In this document: one piece after another, positions 1 to 12,793 of the stretch
How the letters are laid out: each line of letters begins with the position of its first letter
Position numbering within the stretch: the stretch's first letter is position 1
Origin: Polytrichum commune
Lineage: Eukaryota > Streptophyta > Polytrichopsida > Polytrichales > Polytrichaceae
DNA: 64,000 nucleotides
Direction: 5' to 3'
NCBI GenBank assembly: GCA_950295325.1
Contig: OX485806.1
Span: forward strand, 26,474,001 to 26,538,000
Position numbers and translations under genes: made by a program
Notes under the pieces: generated by a model
Told to the model about the DNA's origin: nothing
The model's input: the letters and a program-made list of their open reading frames with translations, nothing else
Databases searched by the model: none

Positions 1-2285
1 CCCTAAGTTGATTCAGCTAGAAAGAGTGGCTTGAAATTTGTGCAATGTTTTTTCAAAGATGGAGTAGAGGAAATGACGAGGAATGCAAGTTGTTTTGTAA
101 TTTTATTCCTTGTAAATAATTAGTTACATTTTCCCAAAGAGGCAAGTAAGCCAAACCCCCTCTTTGTGCACTAGAGTCTCCCTAATTTGAGCATCAAAAT
201 ATCCTACTTTGCATACGAATGCACACAAAACGGTTATCTCAATGGCACTCAAACAATGATCGTAAGTGCCATAAAACAACACCTATCTTGCCAGTCATTG
301 GATCCCACCTATCACTGCATCTCACCTATCACTACATCTTTTTGGGTCCACACAAGAATCAATCGATCCCTAGTCTAGTGCACCAGAAGTGGTCATTTAC
401 CGTTCTCAACTTTCCTACCTTGAAGTCTATATGGATTCCTGCATGGCATCAAATGGATCATGTTTCATGGTCGCTTGGACTGTTTTCAAAAACCACCTCT
501 TGGAGGTAGGCCTAACACAAAACCAATAAATCATGGCACTCCGAAATCTCACAACCATTGATTTGTTAAATTTTATCATATATGAAGACCCCGCATGAAT
601 AGAATTCACTTAAAATAGCATTTGGTTGACGTCTGCACACATAGACTTCACACTACACTTGAGGGCCAAAACCACACTACATGGTTTTGGAAGCGCCATT
701 GGACACTTTATTCAGGCCCTCACAATTTCATGGTCATGGCTCTTGGCTTGTTTGTGAAGTGGCCCTTGGCAGGGGTACAAACGTACCTCTCGTCCATCCA
801 ACCTAACCAATCACTCATCCAATAGCAAAAGGGTTATCATCACTTGTCATAGTTTTTCAACCATGGAAATGTCATATCATCATAGACAAAATTTAATTTT
901 ATATGATACTATTTTTTAAAATTTTCAGTGGTTTGTCATCCATGACAAGATAATTACATCCATTGAGATGTGATACCTTTGTGAACCCTTATAACACATT
1001 TATAGCCGATTCATTCAAATGACTTCAACTAACTCCTACTCAATCATTTCAAGGTCATTGAAGATAATTTTGGTGTCATTTCAGCTTTACATTACGAAGA
1101 AATTAAATGCATATTATTTCAAAGTTTCCATGTTGGATGAATGAGGGCCATTTTCCACACGTGACCAAGGGCCATCAGGAAAAATAAATAAATAAATTGT
1201 AATCATGGTTGGCGGTTCCGAAACCATGAGAAAGAGAAATCCACATTGCTTACTAAATGCCCTTGGTCATGAGACACAGTTTAAAGAGGACTTAGACTAC
1301 AAAGTAGTGCGTTTTTTTAATACATACAATGGTTGAAAATAATACAAATAGTGAGTTGTTACGATTAGATATTGCCACACTTCATAAATGGCTAAAACCG
1401 TAAATTTTTTAGCACGGTCACCTTCAAATTCTAGTTGAGACAAATCACTTGGGCTTTCTCAATGTACAATTCATTGACCACCAGACATTATTTGTTTTTG
1501 GACATCAAGGATTTCCTATCAATTTCGTATTCATTTTTTTTTGACGCGGTCACTCATATTTTTGGTGACGTTTGTTTAAAACAAAGTGGGATCATCACTC
1601 GTTTCTTAAAATCAATGAGAGAATTTAGGAATCAATGGTCATGGTCAGTGGTTATTGGTTCAAACAAGCTTTGAGACATACACTCATATGTGGAAATTCC
1701 ATGTCGCAAATTTGTTGCGTCTATGTAAACATGTCCATTATGAATGAAGGGGATCTAGTATAAACAAGTCCCCCTAGAGGTTGCAGGCCAATCCATCCTA
1801 ATTGGAACCCTCTACATCAATATGGGATCTTTGATGTCATATTCGGAGTCAAACCACACTAAATATTGTATCTAATGCCACATGGTATTTGTGTCATTGT
1901 GGTAAATTTTATGATGACAATTACTTTTGAATAAGTTTACAAGTATTGTCCTCTCAAAAGGACGACAAAAGGAGGTCCAAGGAGTTTTGCCCAACTTTCA
2001 AAATAAGCTCCAACACACAATGTGCTAATTTGTTCCTAATATAAACCTTTCTCAGAAAAGGATAAAACCAACAAGTTTATCCTTCTTTGAGGAACTTTAC
2101 AAATAAGTTACTTGTAAAACAAAGCAGTTGAAACCATCAATTTGGTCCTAAACCATGAGTTTATGAGAATCAACACAAAGTCACCCAAGTTTTCTTAATG
2201 GTGAGATTAGCACGCATAAAGAGTGGTGTCCGGCTATTATAAACCAACTTTTTGGCTTGTCCTACTAGGATGGTGGGCCAAGCTA
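1..2285. other. AT-rich gene-free DNA with transposon relics
   Basis: Positions about 430-766 are an inverted relative of the element at 7,047-7,516, ending gtgaagtggccctt. Relics of the CACTAAAT family lie at about 840-960 and 1,855-1,960. Positions 1,141-1,295 resemble another damaged ggccnctt element. ORFs of 60-96 aa are not supported as genes. Confidence 0.5.
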
Positions 2286-3335
2286 CTATCCACCCTTGAT
2301 ATGTGTTACCCTGATAAGTGTTAAAATTGCCTATGTGTTAATTGCGCTCTCCCCAAAAGTCAAAATATTACACTAGTAAGTGGTAATTGTTAAATGTTAA
2401 GAGAATTTATGAAAATTATGATCCCTTCTTCCATGAATTCACCTCAATAAGTGTTGATTTGGATGAATGTGAGGCTACGCAATTTTATAACTTGGATGAA
2501 ATTGAATTAGTTTCATCATGTATTTGATTTCTATAGAGAGTGAAACTAGACCCACTATGAATGCACATGAGTTCATCAATTATGAATTGGAATTTGATCT
2601 AAATAAGTTCTACATACATATTGAGGAGGAAATTATAGGCATGCTCGATGAAAAAATGATGCAGTTGATAATGAACCCATTGAAGAAGTTGACAATGTGC
2701 AAACTAGTGATGTGGCAGTTGATAGAGTAAGATCCAAGGATGTTGAAAGTGCATCAGTGACCTTCAAACAATTTTTGGAACAAAAACCTATCGATGTTAC
2801 ACCTCTCATATGGAGCAATAGAACACTTCAAACGGACATAAGATTTAGTTGTGCACAAGAATCTCATTGACTTATTTCAAAAATGTTCTTTAATTATGTT
2901 GAGATTTATGATGACATTCACATCTCATGTATTTTCATCCTTTATTCATATGAGTGTTATTATTTTTGATTCCAAAGTCACATAAATGTTATTCATGTAA
3001 GTGTAACAAATTGTCTATGCTACCCTGACAAGTCTTAAAACGTTAACACCACATAAGGGTTACAAGTCTCCTTGCTATCAAGTGTTAACATATATCAAGG
3101 GTGGACATAGGATTTAGGAGAGTGGGTCCCATGCACACAACATGTTTTATATCCTAGAATCCTCACAAAGTTTTTGAAAAGGCAAGAGGAGGTCCCAATT
3201 CTTTCATCCAACTTTCAAAATAGGGTCCAATACACAACAAGCTAACGAGCTTCTAATAAGAGAATTATTCAAAGAATGATCGAACCCATGGTTTTGTCCC
3301 TCTTCTTTGAGGGACTTTACAAATAACTCTAATGA
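1966..3335. repeat. Pair of about 160-bp diverged direct repeats flanking a TIR element
   Basis: Positions about 1,966-2,130 and 3,178-3,335 share aggaggtccna, ccaactttcaaaata, tccaa.acacaa, ggaactttacaaataa in the same order. Between them lies the element at 2,286-3,110. Confidence 0.6.
2286..3110. mobile_element. Inverted-repeat element, ends CTAT(GT)CCACCCTTGATAT
   Basis: The left end CTATCCACCCTTGATATGTG and the reverse complement of the right end (CTATGTCCACCCTTGATATA) match with a 2-bp indel, and similarity continues for about 40 bp (TGTTAC.CTGATAAGTGTTAA). 825 bp, with only a 70-aa frame inside that has no transposase motif. Probably a non-autonomous DNA transposon. Confidence 0.6.
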
Positions 3336-3473
3336 TATGCAACGTTTGTTAAACAAACTGAAAGTAAATGATCTAGTTTTGTCACTTATATTAACCCGGA
3401 TGTTTGTGTTTTAGTGGTGTATGTTTAGGTGGATATCTAGAAACTCACAAAGACGAAACACATGTTCAAAAGA

Positions 3474-4180
3474 AATCAAGCATTCTCGGTTTTGTAACCA
3501 GTCGGTGATCATAAAGAGGGTCACATGTACGTTCTGTATAGTTCAAAGACGAAACACATGCTTAAATTTTGCTATTTAATTTGGATTCAATAATCAACTA
3601 CATAATTCATAGGACTTATATAATAATTTGTGAAGAAAGGAGTCTACACTTAATCGTTAAATGATATATTTGTACGAACTCCATAAACTATGAGGTCGAG
3701 AAAGGCTACAGTCTTTATATGGATCCGCTAATCATCATCTCGTACTAAGTAAACGGCGTTGATAATATCATACGGATTGTGGGCTAATACCCCCCCCAAA
3801 AAAAGTGTCCACGGTAAGCCCACGTTCCTTACTTAGTGTGTAAGCATGGTTCCTTTATACTAGGGTTTTGCCCTTATCAATTATTGTAAGCTCTTGCCTT
3901 TAATGGAAAAGTGGGTAAGGTGGCCAACCCATACCCGAACACCACCCCTATTTTTGTAGCTTAGGCTAACCTATTTTCAAGTACTATTATATCAATCTTT
4001 GATTAGTGTTGACATGTCAAGTTCGGAATCCAAATGTTAGTGATCAAGTTGATAACTTGGTTTAGATTGTCAGCATGTTTAGATGTCATAATTATTGGTG
4101 ATGAGAATCAAGCATTCTCGGTTTTGTAACCAGTCGGTGATCATAAAGAGGGTCACATGTACCTTCTGTATAGTTCAAAG
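3474..4180. repeat. 75-bp near-perfect direct repeats, 632 bp apart
   Basis: Copies at 3,474-3,548 and 4,106-4,180 start aatcaagcattctcggtttt, end ctgtatagttcaaag, and differ at one base. No LTR features accompany them. Confidence 0.9.
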
Positions 4181-5310
4181 AGAATATCCATCTGGAAAAT
4201 TAATAGTAATTTGGTTATTGCGAAATACAATATGAGAAAACTATGAATTGCTTCTTACTTTTGTTTCTCTTGCACGTGGATTTTTTTTTTCTCTCTCTCT
4301 CTCTAATCATATCTGAACCGAATATATGCTAAATTGCTTAACTGGTTGGAAATATCTCAGCTACCTTAATGGAACAATTACAAGCTTGGACGCCCTAATC
4401 ACGTCGTTCTTAGTAGGCTCTATTTGTATATATTGTAATCTCCAACATAGGTTATTTTCAAAGAGTTATGTACAGCCAATCAACCTAATTTAGTTCCTCA
4501 TATTTAAAGGAAATCTATAATTGAGTGGTGTGCGGTTGGGTGTGGATTTAAGATTAGAAATCAAAAGACATGTACTAGAATGAGATTGGACTACATGCTC
4601 AAAACTTGTTACCCGTTTTTGAACTAAATAGTCAATGTGATTGAGGAACTTAGTGTATGATCACTTAATGGCAAAGATCATCTTTATGACATTAATAAAC
4701 AAGATGTTCATACAAACTATGAAATTCACGAGGGAAATGGTTATGGATACGATTTAGATTCGCTAATCACCTTGACTAATTCCGTGTCAACCGATAGTCA
4801 AGTAAAATTGGACTAAGTCCAAGTCTACATCCATAACATCTTAAATTTCTATCGTAGGATTTTATGATAGGATTAATGTATATGTTGTGATCCTCTGATA
4901 GAATATGCAAATTTGATTATGATAATATTACAACGGTTGTTTCGATTAAGTTTTCATTGGTCAGTGTTTAATTATATGGATTCAACATAAAAGAATTGAA
5001 AATATGATTTCCCCCCTCATAGTTTAATAACACAACATTCAAGTAATCACTCAAATTTCACATATCTCCCATAGCATCCAAGTGTATCATAAGTGTATTA
5101 ACGGATCCATCCATAACATTGAAGCAACCAAAAAGTCCATATATACTTATATACAAAACAAAAGTAGGGACAAAGCTATGAGTTTGATGAGAGTGTTTGT
5201 TCAAAACGTGCTTACCTTATTACACTACCATAATGTCTAGAACTTTGGTTTGAAATCAACCAAGTGTTTGTTTTTGAGTGTCGAGTTGTGGATTTCATTA
5301 TTAACCATTT
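4181..5310. other. AT-rich interval with a degenerate TAAGGTAGACG-family copy
   Basis: Positions about 4,500-4,800 follow the order of the family (ggttgggtgtggatttaaga, gactacatgctcaaaa, gatcacttaatgg, acgatttagattcgctaatca) without recognisable ends. A CT run lies at 4,288-4,305. No gene. Confidence 0.45.
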
Positions 5311-5445
5311 AAGAGGTGCTTGATTGCCTGGCTAGTTTCCATCAAGTAGAGAAATGAATTCATGGCCGGGAATTGACCCACCAACCACTCCACTAGGTTT
5401 GGGTACCTTTCCACTATCATATGGCAGTTTAGGGTCATCTCGGAC
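5311..5445 (-). mobile_element. tRNA-derived SINE, truncated copy
   Basis: Read on the minus strand, 5,445-5,311 matches the SINE at 16,401-16,595 (ggtccgagatgaccctaaact, ggtacccaaa, ggttgg.ggntcaattcccgg, tctctacttgatgg). The 3' part and A-rich tail are missing. Confidence 0.75.
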
Positions 5446-5635
5446 CATATGATGTGGATTTGTATTGCTTTGTTTCTTGCAGTATAAACCCGACAAACTC
5501 ATCATTATTTGTTCAAAGAAATTTGCCACCGGTTGTTACCACAATGATGTTTTGGGATGTTTCTAGAATACCACATATAAGTTTAGTTATTAACTTTGGA
5601 ATACGGTCAAAGGTAGATACACTACAAAGATGAGT

Positions 5636-5846
5636 ACACTATTTTGTCTAATTAGTGTGGGTTACCATTTAGAGTTACACGTTGCTATAATGTTTACCTA
5701 CATTATCATTCTTTTACCAACTAAGTTATATGATATTCTTCGGTGTGCATACTAACTACTTATGTTATTTGGGTAAAAGATGATAGTCTTAGTGAAATGT
5801 TATAGCAATGCATAACTCCAAATGGTAAACCACACTAATTAAACTA
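5636..5846. mobile_element. Stowaway-like MITE, TIR CACTATTTTGTCTAATTAGTG, copy 1
   Basis: About 211 bp. The left end follows TA; the right end is degraded (cacactaattaaactacatg). Subterminal ggttaccattt.gagttac is shared with the copies at 9,523 and 10,478. Confidence 0.75.
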
Positions 5847-7046
5847 CATGTTGTAGATGGCGTCAATATTGATGAAGTTGTGAAAATTATGAAAATACGT
5901 ACAATAAGTAACAAGCATATACATTACCCTATATGCAATTAAATAAGACCTCCGGTCTCTTGGAGATGTCAAAGTGAATGGAGTGTTTGTTCATCATACA
6001 TCATGGTTGTGTCTTAAAGGGCAATGACTTTGGTTGTAGAACTACTTTTGCCTTTTGCAAGGAATAGACGCTATATTAGTAACTCGTATTAATTAACAAT
6101 AACCGGTACCTCGTGTGCATATAAGTGAATGTACACAACAAGCATCATGTGGGATTGAGACAAATGATGGACCTACCATGCCACTCACCAACAAACAAGG
6201 ATACCCATCATAGCATAGAGTCAATATTGAGAAAGTGGAATTAGGTTTTAAGTTAGTGGGGAATCTAAAAGGATGACTTAAACCCAAGGCCTTTCCATGG
6301 GCCCCGGATGATGAATCTTGTGGGAACTCCAAGAATAAGTTATCTAAGGCTGTAATAGTTTTCAGATGAGTGACCTTCCTAGCACAACTTGATTGCAATG
6401 CACCCTTCCACCCATGGTTCATCCCAATCACAACGGATGTATCCATGTAAATTGAATATTTTCAATCAACCATGTGGGAACCTGGGGGCTAGATATCAGC
6501 TAGTTTGTCCACACCCGCTCAAGGTGTTTACCTTCAAAAAGAAAACAACAGTCTCCAAAAAAACCCTCTAATTCCTGTAATGTTTGTTTCAAGATTACAT
6601 ATAGACTTTGACCAACTCTAAAATGAAGCAACATCGTAATTCATGACAATGGCAACATTGAGATTCTTTTTCTTTCTTAATGAGGGGATCTTTAATCGGC
6701 CAACGTCGGCTTCAAATTGGATCTCAAGTTCAATATTTTGAAATTGATTTTGTCGCCAAGAGTCCTAGACTTTTTTCAATTCCATAAATAACGGCTACTT
6801 ATCATGTGCTCACACAACCTAATGTGCTTCCCTAAAGTTATCGAATCCCAACACAACATTTGGTGATTGAGGTTATCTAATAAATTGAGCAAACCATATT
6901 GGGAGGGTTACAAGCCATGTCACATTGCACCATCACCTAACATTATATGGTACAACAAAGGAGTAGAATCCCCCCCAAAGCATTTGCTACAAGTACCATC
7001 CATTTAGGTTTAGGTTGACAAATTAGAGTCTTTCATGCGGGATTTA
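5847..7046. other. AT-rich interval, no gene seen
   Basis: A 117-aa minus frame at 6,093-6,446 has no recognisable domain, and its composition does not differ from the flanks. A C8 tract occurs near 6,970. Confidence 0.4.
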
Positions 7047-7516
7047 GGGCCACTTCACACACGAGCCAAGAGCCGCGACCATGAAATTGTGAGAGCCCAA
7101 AAGAGAGTGTCCAAAGGCCGTCCCAACATACTTCCAAAACCATGTAGTGTGGTCACGGACCCTCAAGTGTAGTGTGAAGTCATATGTGACCGAGTCCTCA
7201 ACCAAATGCTATTTTAATGAATTTCTATTCATGCGGGTCCTCACGCATGATAAAATAGAATAAATCAACAGTTGTGAGCGTTCAGAGTGCCATGGTTTCT
7301 TGGTTTTGGAAAATAATCTAAGTGACCATGAAACACGATCCATTCGATGCCATGTAGGAATCCCATGTAGACTTTACGTCCATCTTGCATTCACATACTC
7401 CGTTGGTCTCTCAAGCGTAGTTTGAAGCAAACTTGGACCGGATCCGCCTTTTCCACCAATGAGAGTGCTTGAAGTGTAATGGTCACGGGCTCTCAGTCTC
7501 GTGTGTGAAGTGGCCC
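7047..7516. mobile_element. Tourist-like (PIF/Harbinger) MITE, TIR GGGCCACTTCACAC, copy 1
   Basis: 470 bp with inverted ends GGGCCACTTCACACACGAG...CTCGTGTGTGAAGTGGCCC. Similarity continues inward for about 40 bp (agccgcgaccat against atggtcacgggct). It is flanked by TTTA on the left and TTAG on the right, consistent with a TTA/TWA target site. Non-coding. Confidence 0.82.
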
Positions 7517-7865
7517 TTAGTAAAGAAACAAGGCAACACAATAGATTTATCAACAAAGTGCTTGGAATTTAGGCATTTTGTCATCCACAACCTTCTAGTT
7601 TGAAGTGTGTAAACGTTTACAATAAAACCTCGTGAAGAAACTCCATCTATTTTGTTTGTTTCGAGGAGGAAATCAAGTCTCTAATGACTTGATGTGCTAA
7701 AAACGAGACCATTACGAGTATATGAATCCATGACGTCATTGGAAGTAAGCAAATCTACCAAAGTGATAGATTTGTAAATTTTCTCACTAACGCATGGTAT
7801 TTGCCATGATTCACATTTTGGTAGTGGATGTAGTAGAGTATGTGGCCAAGGTGATTGTCCAACTA

Positions 7866-8194
7866 CACTAAATATGATATTTAGTGTTTGATTATATTTA
7901 GTGTTGTTACCACCCTATCATGCTCAACACTAATTTTCAATTCTTTGATAATTACTGTTAGACATAAATGCGCCGCCACATTCCCTACCGTCACCTCCCT
8001 TCTCCTTTTATCATTGTTAATTTTTTTTCATATCCTTATTAACACTAAATTTGTGCACGTAACTTCCACATATTACCATAGTTGGTATTTAGTGTTTGAG
8101 TTTACATTTAATGTTACTTACTTTCATAGGGTTAGCGATGTTTAGTGTATGCGTTCGTATTTAGTGTATCAAACACTAAATATCTTATTTAGTG
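7866..8194. mobile_element. MITE of the CACTAAAT family, copy 1
   Basis: 329 bp with 29-bp inverted ends (CACTAAATATGATATTTAGTG at left, CACTAAATATCTTATTTAGTG at right), each end itself palindromic. Flanked by TA on both sides. An 85-aa internal frame is hydrophobic by composition only. Confidence 0.88.
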
Positions 8195-9522
8195 TAGTTG
8201 TGTTGGCAATATATTTTGGGGCATATGCCAACAACATATAACATGACCACAACACTTGACTAGCGTGTCAACAACACCATGTCGTATGGTAAGGGGAGAG
8301 TTTGCATAGCGATTTTCAAATTATATTCTTGGTTTTTTGAACTCGACAGTTGTCTCATGTAGTGAGTTTAGAGATAAAGAGAAGAGAGAAGAGAAGAAAC
8401 GCTGACCCTGCGATCAATGTGATTGGAATGCCCGTTCGACCCACCCTTGGTATTATGCCGTCATGACATAATACCAGTGGTGTAGGACTACTAACCCCTC
8501 TCGGGTGGGCACTATAGTAACCATACTAGCCAGGTGCCTATGGGCACTTATCAATTGGGTATACTTCCTTAGCTTTCGTTGGCATTTATTTTTGTATTTT
8601 TTCATCCTACTTATTAGTTCGCTAGTTGGTGTATATGGGAATCTAATAGTGGTTATGCGTCTGTTGGTAGTGTTTCGTTGTTTTCTATTCTTCTTTTGTG
8701 TAGGATTATGGACATAGCATGAAGTATATGAATTTAGAGATAAGTATAGTGCGATTGTCATTTATAAGCCAAGGAACCAAAGTGGCAACCATGTTAGGAA
8801 GTCTGGTCAAACCTATCCATCCCCATAGGGTGAGGGAAGCTAACACATGAATGATGAGCGGTAACTTATGAGCAATAACTTGTGAGCAGTAATGCGAACT
8901 TCCCATGGGTATAGGGCCACATCAAGATATTCAACCCATATGGTTTTGTTATGGTGTGTACAATGTTTGTGAATGGCACCTACTACCATTGAATCCCCAA
9001 AACACTAACGGTCACATGTTGTATCTTATTATGATATATTGAAAATACATACAAGTTTAACCACATAAGCATAATATAATATCTTGAAATAAAACAAAAT
9101 AAAATTCAAGTCTTTATACTTCAAAAAGCAACCAACTCACTCCTTACCGTAAAATAATTTTAAATGTCTATGTAACTTGGAACCCAAATGTCATGCAACA
9201 AAAAAGTGACAATGCCCAAAACACCAAGGTCAAGATCTTGGAGCTTTGGTACCAATGTAAGTCTCTCAAAAAGAGAGAGGGAAAAGAAGAGGCATGATCG
9301 ACCCAACCTTCAGCCTTATATACTTGTAGGAACTAAGAGTTTAAGCTCTCCTCAACATACAGGTAAACCATCCCTCCCTCCATGCATTTAGGGTGAGCCA
9401 AGTGTTTTTAACTAACGGTGCTACTTATGAGGTGAAAACATCGTGTAACACCATAGTCCAACTAGTGGGTAACCCCCCTTTACCTTTTCGAATTATTAGA
9501 TCTCCTAGGGTGGAGTCTTCTA
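8195..9522. other. Gene-free interval
   Basis: Only overlapping short frames on both strands (for example 8,453-8,761), which is typical of non-coding sequence with few stops. No recognisable motif. Confidence 0.4.
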
Positions 9523-9740
9523 CACTATTCTGTCTAATTAGTGTGGGTTGCCATTTGGAGTTACGTGTTGATATAACTTTGTACTTACATTATCATTTTT
9601 CACCGACCGAGTTTAATCATATTCTTCAATGTCAATACTAACTATTTATGTTATTTGGGTAAAACATAATACTCTCAGTATAATGTTATAGCAATGCGTA
9701 ACTCCAAATGGTAACCTACACTAATTAGACAAAATAGTGT
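9523..9740. mobile_element. Stowaway-like MITE, copy 2
   Basis: CACTATTCTGTCTAATTAGTG to CTAATTAGACAAAATAGTG, TA on both sides (9,521-9,522 and 9,740-9,741 region), about 218 bp. Internal sequence is close to copy 3. Confidence 0.88.
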
Positions 9741-9859
9741 AGTGTTATAGGTAGTAAAGTCTAGTTGGAATTAGAGATAGCAAAGGTTACTAATAAGTAC
9801 TTATAAAATTACATAGTGTGCATCTAAATACATTTTCTAGGCCAAAAATACCATGACTA

Positions 9860-10440
9860 TAGGATATAAGTGTTTGTATTACCAAAGACGTTGCCTTGTT
9901 CATTGTTCATAACTTCATAAGTTACCGCTCTCTGATCATATGATAGCATTCCCGCCCGTAGAATTATTGTTATATCATCTCCATTAATCAAACTAGACCA
10001 ATTTGGGTTTTTTTGTGTGTTAATTCCAGAATAAATACAATAAAAGCAATCTCCAAGTAATAAAATAGATGTGGCTAATTTGAAGACATATCTTAATTGA
10101 ACATCTAGATTGTAGTGGTACATGGTTTGGTGTGACTCCAAGATACTAATACCAAAAAGAAAAGTCATGAATAGAAATCGGACTACGTGTTCATAGTATG
10201 TTAATGATTTCAAGCTCAATAATCAACATAATTGGGGGAACTATATGACCACTTAATGAGCTTGAGACTTTCACTTCGAGGATAATAGATAACATATATT
10301 CATATAAGCTTCATAACTTATGAAAGAAGCGACTACGGCCTCAATCTGAATTTGCCAACCATCTCGTATCAATTGCGTGTTTCATATCTTAGAAGAAGTG
10401 GGCTAGTCAAAATAAACAACCATGTAAGACCCATCGAGTG
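9860..10440. other. AT-rich interval with degenerate TAAGGTAGACG-family copy
   Basis: Positions about 10,180-10,420 match the family (gactacgtgttcata, gctcaataatcaacataattg, gaccacttaatgagc, gcgtgtttcatatct). The 120-aa minus frame at 9,857-10,219 overlaps it and is rejected as a gene. Confidence 0.5.
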
Positions 10441-10477
10441 TTAAGAGGACCCCATTGTTTCACCTTCAACTTACACT

Positions 10478-10695
10478 ACACTATTTTGTCTAATTAGTGC
10501 GGGTTACCATTTGGAGTTACGTGTTGCTATAGCTTTTTACCTACAAAATCTTTTTTTACCAGCGAAGTCATACCATATTCTTTGGTGTGCATACCAACCA
10601 CTTATGTTATTTGGGTAAAACATAATACTCTCATTAAAAGTTATAGCAATGCATAACTCCAAATGGTAACCCACACTAATTAGACAAAATAGTGT
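10478..10695. mobile_element. Stowaway-like MITE, copy 3
   Basis: CACTATTTTGTCTAATTAGTG to CTAATTAGACAAAATAGTG, flanked by TA on each side. The best-preserved member. Confidence 0.9.
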
Positions 10696-10955
10696 AGTGC
10701 TACGGAATCATCACCTAGCCAACTAAAGTGCACAATTGCTCTTGCCTCTTAAGTGAACCAATACAAAGTGAAATTTGGCATAACGTTTTTCATCCGTGGA
10801 AATGATTTGGTTATAGTAATAAGCAGGTTCAAATTTATGGTGGTGATTACGTTTTTTACTATTTTAGAGTGACACATGAATTTATGTCAATGTTCCGAAT
10901 AACACAAACATATGACATAGAATATAGCACTTTGTTGAATTTTCTGAATTACTTA

Positions 10956-11150
10956 CTTTGATTATCCTAATTAGTGTTTGTTACTATTCGGAGTTACGCA
11001 ATGCAATAACATCAACTCAAGAGTTCAATAGGTTCTTCAAACATTATAGAACATAAATGACTTTGCTTGTTAAAATATTACATTCTCATTAAATAGTTGT
11101 AGTATTGCGTAACCCCGAATAATAACACACACCAATTGGGATAATTTGTG
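10956..11150. mobile_element. Stowaway-like MITE, diverged subfamily (ATTATCCTAATTAGTG)
   Basis: The left end CTTTGATTATCCTAATTAGTG and right end CCAATTGGGATAATTTGTG are inverted matches, flanked by TA. Subterminal ttactattcggagttacgca relates it to the copies at 9,523 and 15,533. About 195 bp. Confidence 0.8.
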
Positions 11151-12793
11151 TAGTGATGAACACGTCTATTGCTTACGAGGGTAATTGGATAGCATACAAA
11201 CAATAATTAAAAAGTCGATTTTGGACTCCATGGGTGTTAGCGTGTAAAGATTGGAGCGAAACCGCCCCAACATCATCTTTAACAATTCAATCCAATTTAG
11301 AAGCTCGTTAAATAAAACCAACACCTCTTATGGTGAATATGATTGCATGGATCGGGAGCTTTGTAGAGTTAGGATTGTTCACACAAATTCTTCAGCCGTC
11401 CACATGTCCAAGATCATAAGATTGTAACATCAACACATACGTTGGTATTGTCAAGTAGTAGAGACTACGCAGACCAAAATGTCCACCTCGGTCGTTAAGG
11501 GTCAAGAAGGCTTGGGATTCATGACAATCGTGTTCTCATAAAAAATAATTTACCCTACAAATTGATGGTTGATTTGTGCCAACCTACTTTCACTAGAGAA
11601 ATTACAAGTTTTTGATGTTGACTATGGGGTCACAAACGAATCAGTCATGCTCAAAGAAAAGTCGATTTTCCAATCTCATAACATAATTGCAGCCAAGTCT
11701 ACTTCAATCCCCCCCCCCCTTACAATTGGGTCGGCTATAACTATTGTTCTTTTTGTGGAAGAGGGGGGGGGGTCAAGGTAGAGGGGGTTGCTAATGCTAC
11801 GACCACGAATCCTTGGCGACAATACAACAAATATAGTTGTCACCGATAAGCCTAGTAATTGAGTAAATTACAATATGTATAAACAAACTAAACATTGGTG
11901 TTTTGTGCGTTGACGTGAAAGGGAGATTGCTCCCCTTATACTAGTCTCGTGTTACTAAGTTCTAGGGTTAAGATAATGCCTTCCTTTCAAATCAAACATG
12001 GTCCTTGTGGATCCATGTCATGGATCCATGTCATGCACGCTCTTTGTTTTCATATTCTATTATAAAGCAAACATCCAAATTCATGTTACAAGGCAAGAGA
12101 TCATTACAAAAACTAAACATTTGTCATGTTCTACTAGAACAAGTAGGCATAATGAGTAATATTTTGAAAGATCTTCACATATTTGGATGTATACAAAATT
12201 GTTTAGACTATTTTTCTCGCACCCAATTTGATAGGTGTAGATTTTCCTACCTAAACGGTTTTGAGATTAAGATTTAATTATTCAATATATATCCACAAAT
12301 AGACATCAACAAAAGTGGAAATCATTGGGTGTTCCGTTGTTAACTAAGAACATGCATATATCATACCAAAGCTCTATGGTTCAACAATTTCTTTGAGCAA
12401 TATGTTGTATTTTGAAAGGAATTTGTCATATCCACACTAGTTTGGAGTTTGAACCTACAAAACCTTGCATCAATAAAATTTGGCAAGAACAAGACACGAG
12501 CTATTTTAGATCACAATGCTAGGATAATGGTATCACAACCATACTACATAAAATCGGTAAAGTATAACCATAGATCGTAGTGCTAAGTTTTAGGTGTTGC
12601 TAACTTCTCACCTAGGCCACTCTTGCAACGATGCGTGGCAAGGAGTCCACATCAACAACGTCTCGCTCAGCCCTAGAATTGCCCGAGATCAAACGATTTC
12701 AAGACTCTCATAGTGACTCAAGCATGATGTCAATTTGAGATGGGCACTGAATGACATGGACAATGGCGAATGAACGTGCATACAAATTAAGTC
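11151..12793. other. Gene-free interval with paired C/G tracts
   Basis: A C10 tract at about 11,709-11,718 and a G8-9 tract at about 11,763-11,771 face each other 45 bp apart and could pair. A duplicated word (catggatccatgtcatggatccatgtcat) lies at about 12,010-12,035. A 90-aa frame at 12,005-12,277 has no recognisable motif. Confidence 0.4.

Noticed and set aside
3474-4180. LTRs of a small retrotransposon
   Set aside because: No TG...CA ends, primer-binding site or purine tract; only 75 bp long.
6093-6446. 117-aa minus ORF
   Set aside because: No domain, no splice or codon signal, in a repeat-dominated region.
7888-8145. 85-aa hydrophobic ORF that could be a membrane peptide
   Set aside because: Lies wholly inside a MITE; hydrophobicity comes from AT-rich codons.
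9857-10219. 120-aa minus ORF
   Set aside because: Overlaps a degenerate repeat copy; AT-rich and without motifs.
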